Of a stretch of DNA of 64,000 nt, positions 51,312 through 63,659 are shown piece by piece; within the stretch, counting starts at the first letter, position 1; each line of letters starts with the position of its first letter. Source of the stretch: Antedon bifida (lineage: Eukaryota; Echinodermata; Crinoidea; Comatulida; Antedonidae); contig OY727093.1 in the NCBI GenBank assembly GCA_963402885.1, positions 9,869,501-9,933,500 of the forward strand. Reading direction: 5' to 3'. The notes under the pieces are model-generated. The model saw only the letters and a list, made by a program, of their open reading frames with translations, was not told the origin of the DNA and did not search any database. Made by a program: the position numbers and the translations under genes.

Positions 51312-52821
51312 TATGATATTTTACAAAATGATTGCATATAATATTATATGATATGTATCATGGAATATATATATTATTAATATGAAGATTAAAACGATGA
51401 TTTGTGTGGCAGCAAACGCACAAACGGGCACGAACTTGCAAACGGTCCACATTTCATAGTGTCTTAAAATAAATCTGTAGTGTATTATATATTATACTAT
51501 GAAAATGGTCCAAAATATATTAATCCGCACCCACCCAAATAAAATCCTGCGTACGGCCCTGTTATGGTGTCCTGTTTTGTGGTATATTTTATTTTTCCAG
51601 CACAACGTCAAAGTAAAGCAATAACCAACCAAAGTTATTTAATAATTGTATAGAAGGTGTATGTATTTTTAACTTGTACAGTAACAATAATCATGTAATT
51701 AACTTTATAATTAAGTACTGTGCTAATTTTGAAACAAGATGGTTTTGAAAGAAGGTTAACGTCTTTTTAAAAGATGAATCACTGTTTATGGTTTTGTACC
51801 TGTTCCGTTTTTTGCTTGTTGTTTGTTTCACTTGTGGTTACATTTCGGAGTCATAAATTGTTCCTAGTAGACTAAGCAGTTTGCTGAAGATAAATAGAGT
51901 AGTACATATTATAAACTAAATGTGGTGTATTTAACTTCTTCTACTTTTAAAAGAAAAAACAGTTTTGAACCAGGCTCTTTGTTTAATGCGACCGTTTTCT
52001 CATCCAACTTTGAAAAGCAGAATGAACTAATAAAAAAAAAGTAATTCAAGGGAATACTCGTAAAATTGTATATAAAGTATTAAATATGTATAATGTAATT
52101 GATTTTTTTATTCAGTAATTTATTCATACAATTAATTAATTAATTGCAATAATAAAAATACCAGTACATAGGAATGAATTTCTATTTTATACAAAGAATG
52201 CTTTTTTTTAGCTTATTAACAAAAATATGTGCAGATTCAAATAATCTGACATCAGCCCGTTTTACATTAGTAAATTGTAGGGTGTTATCTTTGTATCAAG
52301 AACAGTTTTATTTTATGGTAAACACATCTATAGTATTACATACCATCACCCAATTTACAAGTATTTACATATATACTTCAAAATAAACAAAAATAAATAG
52401 CGTAAACATGACAATAGACGCCTCTGTAGTCAGAAAGGCTGCAGGCCGACCTTGCTAAGCATTTCGCTAAAAGGGGGAAAACATCTCACAGGTGAAAATC
52501 ACATACTATTATGATAATCGGCAATATGATTTTTACTTTAAACGGTAAACATTGTTGTGAAATAATGTGTTTTTAATCATGGGCTAAAGGTAGAGTTTCT
52601 ATTTTTAATCGTAAGCCAAGGGTAGAATTTCTGTTTTTCATCAATGTACACAACCCTAATACATGGCCTCAATAATATTGATAGTTTTACAATATTTACA
52701 GCTCCTTCGTATATCGCAACATTATTTTGATTTGCTGGTATGACAACGCGAAGAAATATACATCAAAACTATGATGATACATAGGGCTTATCGTTTTTCT
52801 TTGCGCACCGCACACAATGTA
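51312..52821. other. Convergent intergenic / 3' UTR region
   Basis: Lies between the 3' ends of the KPWE gene (+) and the Ig gene (-). AT-rich with no recognised coding sequence. TTTATT words, such as near 52308, could serve as minus-strand poly(A) signals for the Ig gene. Confidence 0.5.
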
Positions 52822-55800
52822 TTAATTTACTATTACGCATACATGTTGTCTATCCATAGTAATGCGACCCTTCACCATATTAACAGCATCACAAATATAA
52901 GTACCGCTGTCGCTTTTTGTAATATTTGGTAAAAGTATTTTTCCATTTATTATTGTTTTATTTAGTAACGTATCACTTCGTGTCCATGTTATATTAGGTG
53001 TTGGTATTCCATTCACGACGCAATTTAAGTAAACATTCTCTCCAAGATTGAAATATATTTTTCTATCGATTGCAGAATTCGGTTCGATTCTCAAAATGGT
53101 TGACGGAACTGAAATGAAACGAAAAATTAGTCATGCTTGGTTCCCACTACAGACGCAAGGACGTAACGCAACGTAAAGCTTGGTTCCCACTAGAACGTAA
53201 CGCAAGGACGTAAACGCAACGCAAGCGTTTTAACCAATGACAAGCGAAGTTATAGACAGTTAAGCGTGGTTCCCACTAGCGACGCAACGCAAGGACGTAA
53301 CGCAACGCAAGTGAATTGACCAATCACAAGCGATGGCTTATTCGCTTGTGATTGCTAACTGTCTATAACTTCGCTTGTCATTGGCTAAACGCTTACGTTG
53401 CGTTTACGTCCTTGCGTTACGTTCTAGTGGGAACCAAGCTTTAGCAATCACAAGCGAATAAGCCATCGCTTGTGATTGGTCAATTCACTTGCGTTGCGTT
53501 ACGTCCTTGTGTTGCGTCGCTAGTGGGAACCACGCTTAAGTGATTCGAGCAATCACAAGAGATGGATTATTCCGAACTTTTGCTTAACTGGCTTGCGTTT
53601 CGTCTACGTCATTGCGTTGCGTCTATAGTGAGAACCAAAGCTTTAGTCATTATAGTCTTGAATAATTAATTACATTCTGTCAAGAACATTGCGTCACAGT
53701 CGACTGTAAATCAAGTTCTGTAAAATCTTACCTAAAACGTTTAGCTTTGGTTGAATATCAAGAAACTTATTTTCAAATTTAGGTTGGATTTGGCAGACGT
53801 AAGTTCCTGCGTCACCTGGTGTTACGTTGAGGATTTGTAAGTTATAAGTTCCTTTTTGCTCATCAACTAAAATCCGAGTATGGTTGTTTACGTCATATCT
53901 TTTATTAGTAATGTAAAGTACACGTACTGAAATGAACAAAACAAGTAATAAAATTCATTCATATGCAAGAAATCAAATTGCAATATAGTATAATTGTTAA
54001 AAGGAGATCAACTCCCTCTGGGACGTATACTGAAAAAACGACAAAATACATATTTTAAAGATTAGAAACTCACACACTATACACACATGTAGTAATTGTT
54101 TTCTAGCATAAAATGATTATTAACATCTTCGGATTGTCAATACACACTGAACCGTATGTTTTACGAGATTGCCGAGAATACCGACTTTCAAATCAAATTT
54201 AAGTCTGAGATTGCTGTGCGATATAATATTTATTGTGTCAAGCATGATGCGTTGAAACAAATTCCCTCAAATATAAGTCATAATTGTCACTCTAAAATCT
54301 CAGTCAAAGGTGATATGAACGTGTAATGTATATAACACCATTAAATATAGATTACTATTATTATCGTATCGGCTTGTTTGTAATTCCGAGAAACTACACT
54401 GTCTCCTTAAGAGTCTGCAGCGGCACATGTTTAATGATTTTGCCTTAGCACATGATCTAATTTAGCATATTTTTATATACGGTTCTCAAAGTATATATGC
54501 CTACTGTACTGAAAACCAAGTGTATAATGTGTCTACAATTCAGTGACAAAACAAAAAAACTAGTGTAATTTAGCTAATCTTATATGCTTGGTAGGCCTAC
54601 TTGGTTTGTTTCCTCCTGAATCTTCCACGAGGGAATTGACTAGGAGGTCTCAGCAAAGTGGTGGTGCTGTTTAGATGGTTTGGTACTTATATAGGCCTAA
54701 GTAAGTATATAGGCCTAAAGCTTTGTCTACACTATCAAACTAGTTTGATAAAAAAAAGTGTGATGTTCCCAAATATGGTAGTGATATTCCAAAATTTGGT
54801 AGTGATATTACATCATCATGTCCATATATGGGCACGTCACATTTTTTTGTCACATAAAGTTTGATAATGTAGACAAAGCTTAAGTAACTTTACAATAGAG
54901 TTAAAAAGTATAATTGTTTATATCTTACCCCTTTCTTTGTGATACCACATTACTTTAGAATTATTTGTAAGATTTTTAACATTGCATTTCAGAAGAGCAT
55001 TTTCACCCAAGCTGGCTTCCAGTGAAGTAGTTCCCCAAATAACTGGACGGCCATCTAAAAAATAATGTCATTATGAATATTGACTTATATTATCCTAATA
55101 AAATCATTTTAGAAATAGGAGGCCTATTACATAATACTAGGTTTTATATTAAGTAACGGAAACAACTTGTTGTTGACTGACTCGAAACACCATGCATAGG
55201 CCTACTAGAATGAATTTTGCTGATATGAATAGACTTCTCGTTGTTTCATTATGAATAATTTAATGGAAAATGTCATAAAAACCAAGCTAACCGTTGTTTA
55301 TATCGGGAACTGATGAAGACTCTGTGCCTTTATTAGCTTCATTTCTTTTGCACAACTGGATCATGTTATCACCTTGGTATCTCATATTTGGAGGTAACTG
55401 TGTAGCACAAGGATTATCATCCGAAAGGGAATAGAATTTAGAACCAATTATGATACTCATTTCTCCAGCAAAACCTGAAATTAGAATGGTAACTTTATTT
55501 ATATCGCTTTTTTTTTTATAGCATTGACATTTCGTTCACTCACGCGTGCAAATGTTGATATGTCGATTTGCATTGTACGCGCGCGTATAATTTACGTCAC
55601 ACAAAATGTTATAGATACATAACAAATGAACATCAAAGCAATCATCGTTTGACTCGGTATTTTATTTTAGGGGGATTTATGCGAGTGAGGTGTTTATTCA
55701 AAGCGGGGCATTTATTCGAATAAATACGGTATATAAGAAACTGAAGACAATATTACAGAAGATTAATTGGTATTTAATGCAGTAACATGTTATATATTGA

Positions 55801-58128
55801 TTAATTTAATAATTGGTTGGTTTCTAGATAGAATTGTATGTTCTCATGAGTTGCTTCATTGAGTTATCGGATAATTAGAGTTGAAATATTAAGTCAGAAA
55901 ATCAAATCGGAGACACGGTGGGACGGTAAGTGTGATAATGATGTGGCGGAGATTTCTCCCGTGTATCATTTTCAAATCTCAGGTTTAATCGCTTGAGAGA
56001 CATTAGTTCGGCTAGAATACACATCAGTGAAGACGTCGCTATCTGAGTTTATTTATTGTTGGATTGAAATTGTTGAGACCGACAAAGTATAAGGCCTACT
56101 AATCGTAGGCCTACCATAAAATCGCCTTTATTTTAGTAAACCTGACCACAGCGAGAGGTTGCCTGCTGATCAGTTTTGTTCAAAGTGGACTGATGACTAT
56201 AACGAACGGGTGATGGTGATAATTGAACGAACAATTTAAAACATGGTCAAACATAAATTATTTATATAGTTCGTCTGTTACGGTTGCTAAATATTTTCCA
56301 ATTTCGTAACCAAAAATTACATTACTAAAATTTTAATTTAGATTGTTCTTTTTACGGAACAAGAAACATAACAATTTCCGATTGCAGGCCTATATACATG
56401 TTTAAATTACATAATAAAACATTTTATACAATTAGAACTTTGTTAACATTTTCGTGCATAAAATGGATCGAACGTCTTGAGATTTAAAATTTAATTATAA
56501 AATGGAATTGAGTTTAAATCTTTATATTTCTCACGTGAGCTTAGCAAAATGACGGCAAGAACTTTATCTTAAAATCCGTCTTACAACAAGAGCAGTTCCG
56601 ATTTCAACCTGGCACACTTAGTTTTCTAACAATTTCCAGAACAAAATATATTTGTTTATATGTAGAATATCTGGGATATTTGTTTTTTAGTAATAAGCCT
56701 ACTTTAAAATTAAATTACATTATTAGTTTATCTTGCCAGGGAGTACAAGAGTAATTTTACTCTTCCCTGTAGTCTAGGTTCTATACGGATAAAAAATTTG
56801 GCACATTGAAAAGCCGATTGGTGCACTAAAAAAAAGACAATAACTACAGACTTGAGGCAAGTCTATCTTCCCTGATGTTGCTGAAGAGAAACAGAGGCAA
56901 GACTTCACCATACTAAGATAACAGAAATGGAATGAGTCCGTGATATCATCGAATAGAAATGTACAGGCTCGTATGAATAAAAATAATATTCATAGATACA
57001 ATATACTTACAAGATGAATATGGAAATAATACAGCCACCAACTGGATAAGAACTATTACATTGTAAACCTATAATAGTAGATAAAGTGTTGTATATAGTT
57101 CAATCCATTTCAATACAAATTATTCTCAACTTCAGATTCAACCTGATATTTTATCACATTGCGGGGTAGAGATATGGATTTAAAAAAATAAATTAAAGCG
57201 ATACAAAGTTGTGCATTAATACAACATAGTGTCGCTGTTGCCTCAGTCCTGGCCAAAGTGGGTTAGTTAGGTAGTAAAGTTTACAAATGTGTCTCGATTT
57301 TGTACCAGTATGTACTCGAATATGAATAGAAAACTTGTATTCAGTTTTAAAAAATCATACAAGATAAAATTCAAAACAAAGATTGGAAAAATGGAATGGG
57401 ATACAAAATATAAGCATGTCTTTAAACATATAATCAAAAGGACTAATAGAAACAGTTAATAAATAGGGTTTAAAAAAATATTTTTGAATGTAAAGTAAAA
57501 TGTATTATTTAAACAAAATATTTACGAAATTGATACGCAGATATGCCTATGAACGAGTGAATTTAACACAATCTTAGTTAGGTAATGAACAGAATACAAT
57601 TTATTCGTATTCATCCAATGTTATTATTATATGGCAAGATACTATATTCAGGTAGGTTTACTTTCTATTACCAGACAGGCAATATATAATTATATTCCAA
57701 TATCATTGGAAGAATGATGAAATATTCACGCGTGGCTGATATTCGTAGCTACAAATGCTAAACAATATTTTCCTTCAGTTATATGCCATAGAATTATTTG
57801 TTTTCTCTTTTTAAATACAGGTAATTTTATTACAACAACGCCGTCTTGTGAAACAATTTATAAACGCATTTCCTCTGCCTATTTTGTTACTAATTGAGAA
57901 ATTATTCTGGACAATAAAAATTGTATTGCAACATGAATATTACATGTTATTGCAAACGAATAACGATGTTCGTTTTATAATCAGTCTAGATAAAAAAAAC
58001 CATCCCGTTCTTACGAATGTGAAGTTATTGGAGATGATTAAACAAGTTTGGAAACAATAATAATTGTCTATAATTATTATGGTGATAATATCCCAGAATT
58101 TCCCCTAGAAATCTTATCTTACCTTCAT
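52822..58128 (-). CDS. Secreted protein with two immunoglobulin domains (lachesin/IgLON-like Ig repeats)
   Basis: Minus-strand exons in order: 58128-58123 (Met-Lys only), 57068-57011, 55474-55292, 55054-54929, 53926-53732, 53108-52822 (stop), giving 284 residues. Residues 1-22 form a signal peptide (MKVYNVIVLIQLVAVLFPYS). Next come about 60 residues with several Cys that resemble no Ig fold. Ig domain 1 follows (LLKCNV, VMWYHKE, then DAGTYVCQI), then Ig domain 2 (VYLNCVV, NITWTRS, then DSGTYICDA). Both domains keep the Cys pair, core Trp and D-x-G-x-Y-x-C motif. Several N-x-S/T sites are present. There is no transmembrane segment or GPI signal; the product stops 15 residues after the last motif. 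Extracellular binding or adhesion is inferred from the fold. A donor-like GTAAAT near the stop leaves open a longer isoform. Confidence 0.85.
53138..53644. mobile_element. Composite of overlapping GGTTCCCACTAG MITEs with interleaved arms
   Basis: Four arms stand in the order X-left (53175-53261), Y-left (53262-53355), X-right (53357-53443), Y-right (53445-53538). X-right is the reverse complement of X-left and Y-right of Y-left, each nearly perfect over about 90 bp. Outer ends read AAGCTTGGTTCCCACTAG and TTAAGCGTGGTTCCCACTAG and their inverses. A partial third pair flanks the set (53138-53172 and 53540-53644). X and Y arms are themselves related (AACGCAAGGACGTAACGC). In an Ig-gene intron. Confidence 0.85.
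54716..54882. mobile_element. MITE, CTCTGTCTACAC family
   Basis: Starts TAAAGCTTTGTCTACACTAT and ends ATGTAGACAAAGCTTA, with the doubled central AAATATGGTAGTGATAT word. In an intron of the minus-strand Ig gene. Confidence 0.85.
55475..57010. other. Ig-gene intron 2
   Basis: No exon recognised. It contains the hairpin at 56736-56768, a poly-T run and scattered TAGGCCTA words. Confidence 0.5.
56736..56768. repeat. Hairpin related to the one at 25833
   Basis: CCAGGGAGTACAAGAGTAA pairs imperfectly with TTACTCTTCCCTG. Same core as the ACE intron hairpin, with a small insertion in the left arm. Confidence 0.5.
57069..58122. other. Ig-gene intron 1
   Basis: Separates the two-codon first coding exon from the signal-peptide exon. 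The 70-codon frame on the plus strand at 57848-58060 shows no family features and is treated as chance. Confidence 0.5.
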
Positions 58129-58610
58129 TGCTAATACAAGTATCTTCTAAATATCCAAAACGTCTATGTTTACATCGTGTATATCTTGGTAGGTTTTAAC
58201 GATTTGGTTGGATGTTAGAAAGCTACCGAAGAACTGAACGCACGAGATTTTGCCGCCGTCATACAACGAATATTATTATTGAGCGGATCATAATATTGTC
58301 AATCAGTAATTCTGAGTAATGAGCCAAATTTCAGTGTTGGCTGATTACTATATCATTCCCCGTTCCACATCGTATCTGTCGTAATGATTATTACCACAAC
58401 TAAAATGTCTATCAACCTAATCCAACTTATTACGGCCCATGTTGTTATATTTGACATGTATTTATTTGTAGTAAATCAATACATACTCCGACAATTCACT
58501 TCTGCTTAAATTTCAATTCCCTATTGCTGTACATCCATCAACAATGTATTAGTACAATAGTATAATCCTATTATTAAACATTTTAAATATCACATAAAGT
58601 ACACGCGAGT

Positions 58611-59220
58611 ATAATTTTTCTAGGTTAAGTTAATTAATTTATATTGTTATTGTAGACATTCTAAAATCTTAATGCGATTCGGTAGATCATTTTAAATATT
58701 ACGCTTCAAATTTTCTAGGTTAACTTAATTTATATTATTTTTATTGCAGATATTCTAAAATCTTAATGTCGTGATTCGGTAGATCGTTTTAAATATTACA
58801 ATACGCTTACATTTTCTAGGTTAACTTATATTATATTATTATTTATTGTAGATATACTAAAACATTAATGTCGGGATTCGGCAGATCATTTTAAATATTA
58901 CAATACGCTTACATTTTCTAGGTTAACTTATATTATATTATTATTTATTGTAGATATACTAAAACATTAATGTTGTGATTCGGCAGATCATTTTAAATAT
59001 TACAATACGCTTACATTTTCTAGGTTAACTTATATTATATTATTATTTATTGTAGATATACTAAAACATTAATGTTGTGATTCGGCAGATCATTTTAAAT
59101 ATTACAATACGCTTACATTTTCTAGGTTAACTTATATTATATTATTATTTATTGTAGATATACTAAAACATTAATGTCGCGATTCGGCAGATCATTTTAA
59201 ATATTAACTTAATTTATATT
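58611..59220. repeat. 102-bp tandem repeat, about six units
   Basis: Units begin TTTTCTAGGTTAACTTATAT and contain TTATTGTAGATATACTAAAA, TTCGGCAGATCATTTTAAAT and TACAATACGCTTAC. Successive starts 58812, 58914, 59016, 59118 give a 102-bp period. The two units nearest 58611 are shorter and more diverged. It lies 5' of the Ig gene and 3' of the PiT gene. Confidence 0.92.
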
Positions 59221-60387
59221 ATTTGTTTTTGCAGATATACAATAAACAAGCATTAAAAACAATAAGCAATTAGATTGTTTAAAACATTTTATTACGTCAA
59301 ATATTTTGCATTCAAAATTTGCAATTGTCATACAGTATCAAAGACGTGCAATTGTTGAATGATAAACTGAGCTAAAACAAAATCATTTCTCGTTTTTAAA
59401 GGAATGATTCTAATGGTTTGCTTACATAAGACCTTTCTAAATTCAGTACTGTGTATTGAAACTATTATCAAAAAGAACTCCCCTCCCCCACCCGCCCAAA
59501 AAAACCAAACAATCTGTCAGCTGCTAAATGATTGAGGTCTAAAGAAACCAAATAATAGTGCCTCTATTTGACTACTTTAATACTGTTTTGGCTATTAGCT
59601 ATTTTTAAGTAAACATAATGTTTTATTAAAACACTGTTGACATTTAATAAATAATGTTCTTGTTATGTAAATGAAAGCAAATAAGTAACTTAAAAATCTA
59701 TCACATTATAGATATTTAAAACATGTGTAATGAGCTAAAGCTATGTGATTGGACAGCAAGCACCATAAAGTGTGTGACGTGTACCACTTCAAAGATAACA
59801 AACATCATACATCATGTGCTCATCGAACTGTGACCACAAGTTAAAACAATCACACAGCAAAAGCATACAGCTCTGAGGTAGTACAGTGTTTAAACACCAA
59901 ACCGATATTTACAACACAGGCTTAAGTATTTTAAAGGTGGGCTCCAGGAACAAAATTTCTAAAAGGAATGTTTTGATAAAAATAGTCTATCTATAACTTA
60001 TTCCGTCTTCTGGAACGTAGGCCTAGTGTAGTGTATCACAATATTTTAATTATTTGAATGTGCAAAATAGGTATTAATGCTCTGAAATATGAACTTTTTC
60101 AATAATATATATGGTTAGTAATTAAGCTGGCCAAACCAACTTATAGATACTGCATTTCCAAAGTGCCAGATATATTTGTTATGAAAACAATTTCACCAAA
60201 AATAAAACCACTCCCATATCTAAGTAACCTTTTGAAATTAAATCTGTAAAAATATTAAAAATTCTCTGGTATGAATGTCACAGTTGCAGATACAGTATTA
60301 GCATTGCCATACCTCATATATTTGATTGAAATTTCATTTATTTTACTTGTAAACAATCAGTAAGAGTAACCAGGTGAAAATTTTCAA
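59221..60387 (-). other. Probable 3' UTR and downstream region of the PiT gene
   Basis: No coding sequence seen on either strand. It lies directly downstream (minus strand) of the PiT stop codon. TTTATT words (AATAAA on the minus strand) occur, for instance near 60338 and 59289. The end of the transcript cannot be fixed. Confidence 0.5.
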
Positions 60388-63300
60388 TTATAGTGTAAAT
60401 TGTAATAAATACATTATAAAAGCGCTAATACTAGCTGTTATTGGCAACGTCACAATCCATGCAAAGATAATATTCCGGAAGAGATTCCAATCAACATGTT
60501 TTCTGGATCGAACCAAACCTATTGCAATAATGGATCCTACTTTGCAGTGTGTGGTTGAGACCGGAATCCCAAGCTTGGAGGCTGTTAATACAGTGGTGGC
60601 AGCTCCAAGTTCGATTGTAAAACCACTAAAAACAAAAAAGAAAACCACTGTTGTCTTGTATACTATAATTATTAGAAACAAATGGTGGAAAGGAATAGGA
60701 CTTTCTAAACCAAATTGTGTATATATTGTTGAAAGCAATGATATAAACAAACTAACACATTAGTAGACACGTTATCTGAGAAAAATTTTTGCAATGAATG
60801 CATAAAGCGCTATAGATCTACAAATGGCATTTCTAGAAACACTTCAACCTGTATTACAGTATTACAACTTGAACCATGGCAAACTAACAACAGGACACTG
60901 AGCTCGCCTTGCCAACATAGGAACTCGTAACATTGTAGGAACTTTGATCTTATGTCTGCTGCGACAAATACCAGCAGTACTGTACCATGTACATGGTGTC
61001 TGTTAAGGGACACAACTGATCGTGTTGCAGCCACAGATAAACCCTGTGATCTCTAGAGCTCAGCATCCTGTTGTTAGATTGCCTTGATTGAACTAACCTT
61101 GATGATGTCATTGGGGTAAGGTTCTCACCCATTGTCTCAAGAACTCTTTTACCAAATAGCCACAACCCAAGACTGATTCCACAGCCACCATAGAACAGAA
61201 TCCAGTATGGTGTACTCGTGGTACCGGAGACTTCACCCGTCTTATGGATCAGCCACAACGCAACGAAGGGAGACACAGCATTGCTGAAAAAGATGTTTTA
61301 GACGATAAACAATGGATACTTCTAATTATAGAACTCTCTATATATTTATGTGATAATGACTACCATACCAAGGTATATATACTTACATAAATCTAATCAA
61401 AGAAGACGAACAACATGCTTTTCATATACCATTTAAGTGTAACATGAATATGGTATACCTGAGCTTACCTTACATCATTACCGCCATGAGCAAAACTTGC
61501 AAATGAAGCCGACAATATCTGGAGAGGTCCACAGAGTTTCTTTACAACTAGATTATCCTGAATAGCTAACCATTCTGGCAGTGCCTTCTTTTTTGGAGGA
61601 TGCAGTGAGGCATACAGTCGACTGAAAATAGTACATCCACGCTCAAAAGTAGGCTCTTGAATGTCACTTGTACTATCTTGAGAATCTAACATTTACAAAC
61701 AGAAGAAGACTTAATATTATGTATGAAGAAACACTACAGATGCACATCCAGCATATTGGCAATAACATCCTATGACTCTAAAGCTCTGTCTACACTATCA
61801 AACTCTATGTGAAAAAAAAAATGTGATGTGAATATCACTACCATATTTAAGCATAGCACTACCATATATAGACACATCACATTTTTTTAACACATAGAGT
61901 TTGATAGTGTAGTCAGAGCTTTATGTTGGACATGGTGCATCACTCAATGTATCAATCAATGTTATTATTTACCTGATGATGTACTTTCTTCGTTCTCAGC
62001 TTCATTCTGTGTTTTACCATTAATACCTAAAGAGAATTTGAAGATGTCATGACAACACTGTCTTCAGTAGTCAATGCCAGAATAAAAACCTATTTATTGA
62101 GTGGTACCCATTTCGGAGTTGGATAGCCGAGTGGTTAGGACATTTGACTGTCATACAGATAGACCCGGGTTCAATTCCTAAGCTCCTAACAGCTCATTCC
62201 CCTACGTTCAGAATGAATACGGAACTCACCTTTACGTTAACCCATTTACTGAAGAGGAAAATCCAACAACTTGGGTTGTCTAAAGCTTTGTCTACACTAT
62301 CAAATTAGTTTGACAAAAAAAGTGTGATGTGCCCAAATATGGTAGTGATATGATGTCATCGTTTCCATATATGGGCATATGACATATGACACATAAAGTT
62401 TGATAGTGTAGACAGAGCTTTAGAAATATAATTTAAGTTCAACATCTAGAGATCATGGCTTTGAGTCCTGCCTGAGAAAACTTTTGCTCATGTGAAAATC
62501 CAAAGCCAGTATTAGTCAATTTTCACATGAGGTTATACAAATGTACTACAATTATTTGGTTTACCATTTTGAGTTTCAACGTCAATTGGCTGTTGTGATA
62601 GTACCTCTTGTGACAGTCTTATCTTTTCTTCCATTGCATGTTCTCTTTGTTGAGTCTCAGCAATAATTTCTCCTTTGTATCAGAATGGAAACACAAACTT
62701 TAGTGTCATTCAAAACTCACATTAAACGGTTATAATGGAAAATATTATATGTATTACTAGTGTTATAATATAAATATTTGTTATAATTTTTATTACAGCA
62801 TGTTCACTTTTGGATTTTCGCATACACACATACTGCACAGTAGAACCTTTATTTTTTTTTTATTATTCATTAAACACTTTCCCATGAATTTAACAATGGA
62901 AAATATAATAAGCAAATGTCTATTCAGGAGACACTAGATAGGGCTTTGAAGGTGTCCCCTTAATAGGGTTCTACTGTATATAACAAGAATGTTTCATGTA
63001 CAGAAATTGATTGCACTAGGGCTAGTGTTGCTTGAAAGCTCTGCTACTTTTTCTGGCTGTTTTACTTTATTGTTTTGATTTACCTTTTTGCTTATTTTAT
63101 TTTGTATCTCCATTAAGCCACTGATACCCACAGCATTTCTGTAATTTGCCTTTGGATATATATAGATTTATATATACAGAAATTAAATATATATACGCTT
63201 GTATTTTCTTTTTATTTTTGAATTTATTTACCCACAGCATTGTCATTATTTTCAGTAATTTGCCTTTGGATATATGTAGATTTATATATACAGAAATTGA

Positions 63301-63659
63301 ATATACATACGCTTGTATTTTCTTCTCAGCCAAGGAGTTACAAAGAACCACACAATACCAGCAATTAGTATACTTATTCCAAGACTTAAAACAACTGGTG
63401 CCCATCTTGGTAAGTTACCCATGCCAATCACTAGGAAAACATAGTACAGTTTATAAAACATAATTATGAGAATATATGAATGAAATATGTAACACTGTGG
63501 ATAAAACAAAAACAATGATGGTAAATAATGATGATAAATAATGTATGAAATGCAACACTTACTGCTTGGACCATCAAATGTAATGGAAAAAATGTTAACA
63601 AGAAAAATAGCTCCATAACAAATAGGCAGAACTTTGAGGCCTGGCTCTAATGGTTCCAC
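60388..63659 (-). CDS. SLC20A: Sodium-dependent inorganic phosphate transporter, PiT/SLC20 family, C-terminal half
   Basis: Minus-strand exons 63659-63563, 63430-63311, 62672-62565, 62026-61973, 61685-61469, 61283-61098, 60625-60388 (stop) join to 339 residues; the 5' exons lie beyond the window. In order: an extracellular/membrane part ([19 protein letters not shown]), a membrane helix ([17 protein letters not shown]) and a hydrophilic cytoplasmic loop of roughly 110 residues. Then comes the second PiT signature ([20 protein letters not shown]), [22 protein letters not shown], the paired motif [13 protein letters not shown]...[14 protein letters not shown], and a final helix. Family knowledge: PiT proteins are plasma-membrane Na+/Pi symporters with duplicated GxNDVxNA motifs; only the C-terminal one falls here. 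The central loop looks shorter than in mammalian PiT1/PiT2, where it is around 200 residues. Confidence 0.95.
61779..61923. mobile_element. MITE, CTCTGTCTACAC family
   Basis: Starts TAAAGCTCTGTCTACACTAT and ends GTGTAGTCAGAGCTTTA; one of the best-matched TIR pairs. In a PiT intron. Confidence 0.85.
62115..62192 (+). other. tRNA-like sequence (SINE head or tRNA pseudogene)
   Basis: A-box-like TAGCCGAGTGGTTAGG and B-box GGTTCAATTCC are correctly spaced. GGAGTTG...AAGCTCC can form most of an acceptor stem. The anticodon arm does not fold properly, so this is not a working tRNA gene. In a PiT intron. Confidence 0.5.
62281..62422. mobile_element. MITE, CTCTGTCTACAC family
   Basis: Starts TAAAGCTTTGTCTACACTAT and ends GTGTAGACAGAGCTTTA. 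In a PiT intron, about 90 bp from a tRNA-like sequence. Confidence 0.85.
63130..63325. repeat. Tandem duplication (about 110-bp period) carrying a copied PiT donor site
   Basis: Both copies contain TTTGCCTTTGGATATAT.TAG, TTTATATATACAGAAATT and ATACGCTTGTATTTTCTT. On the minus strand the last 12-14 nt of the PiT exon 63430-63311 and its GTATGT-type donor are copied downstream at about 63194-63212. The repeat CCACTGATACCCACAGCATT at its left edge is shared with 11270-11350. Confidence 0.75.

Noticed and set aside
57848..58060. Plus-strand 70-codon frame as a small gene
   Set aside because: No family features or splice context; lies in Ig-gene intron 1.
60374..60763. Plus-strand 129-codon frame
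   Set aside because: Antisense to the last PiT exon, whose minus-strand translation is clearly SLC20.
62115..62192. Functional tRNA gene
   Set aside because: A/B-box words are present, but the anticodon arm does not fold and the acceptor stem is mismatched; more likely a SINE head.
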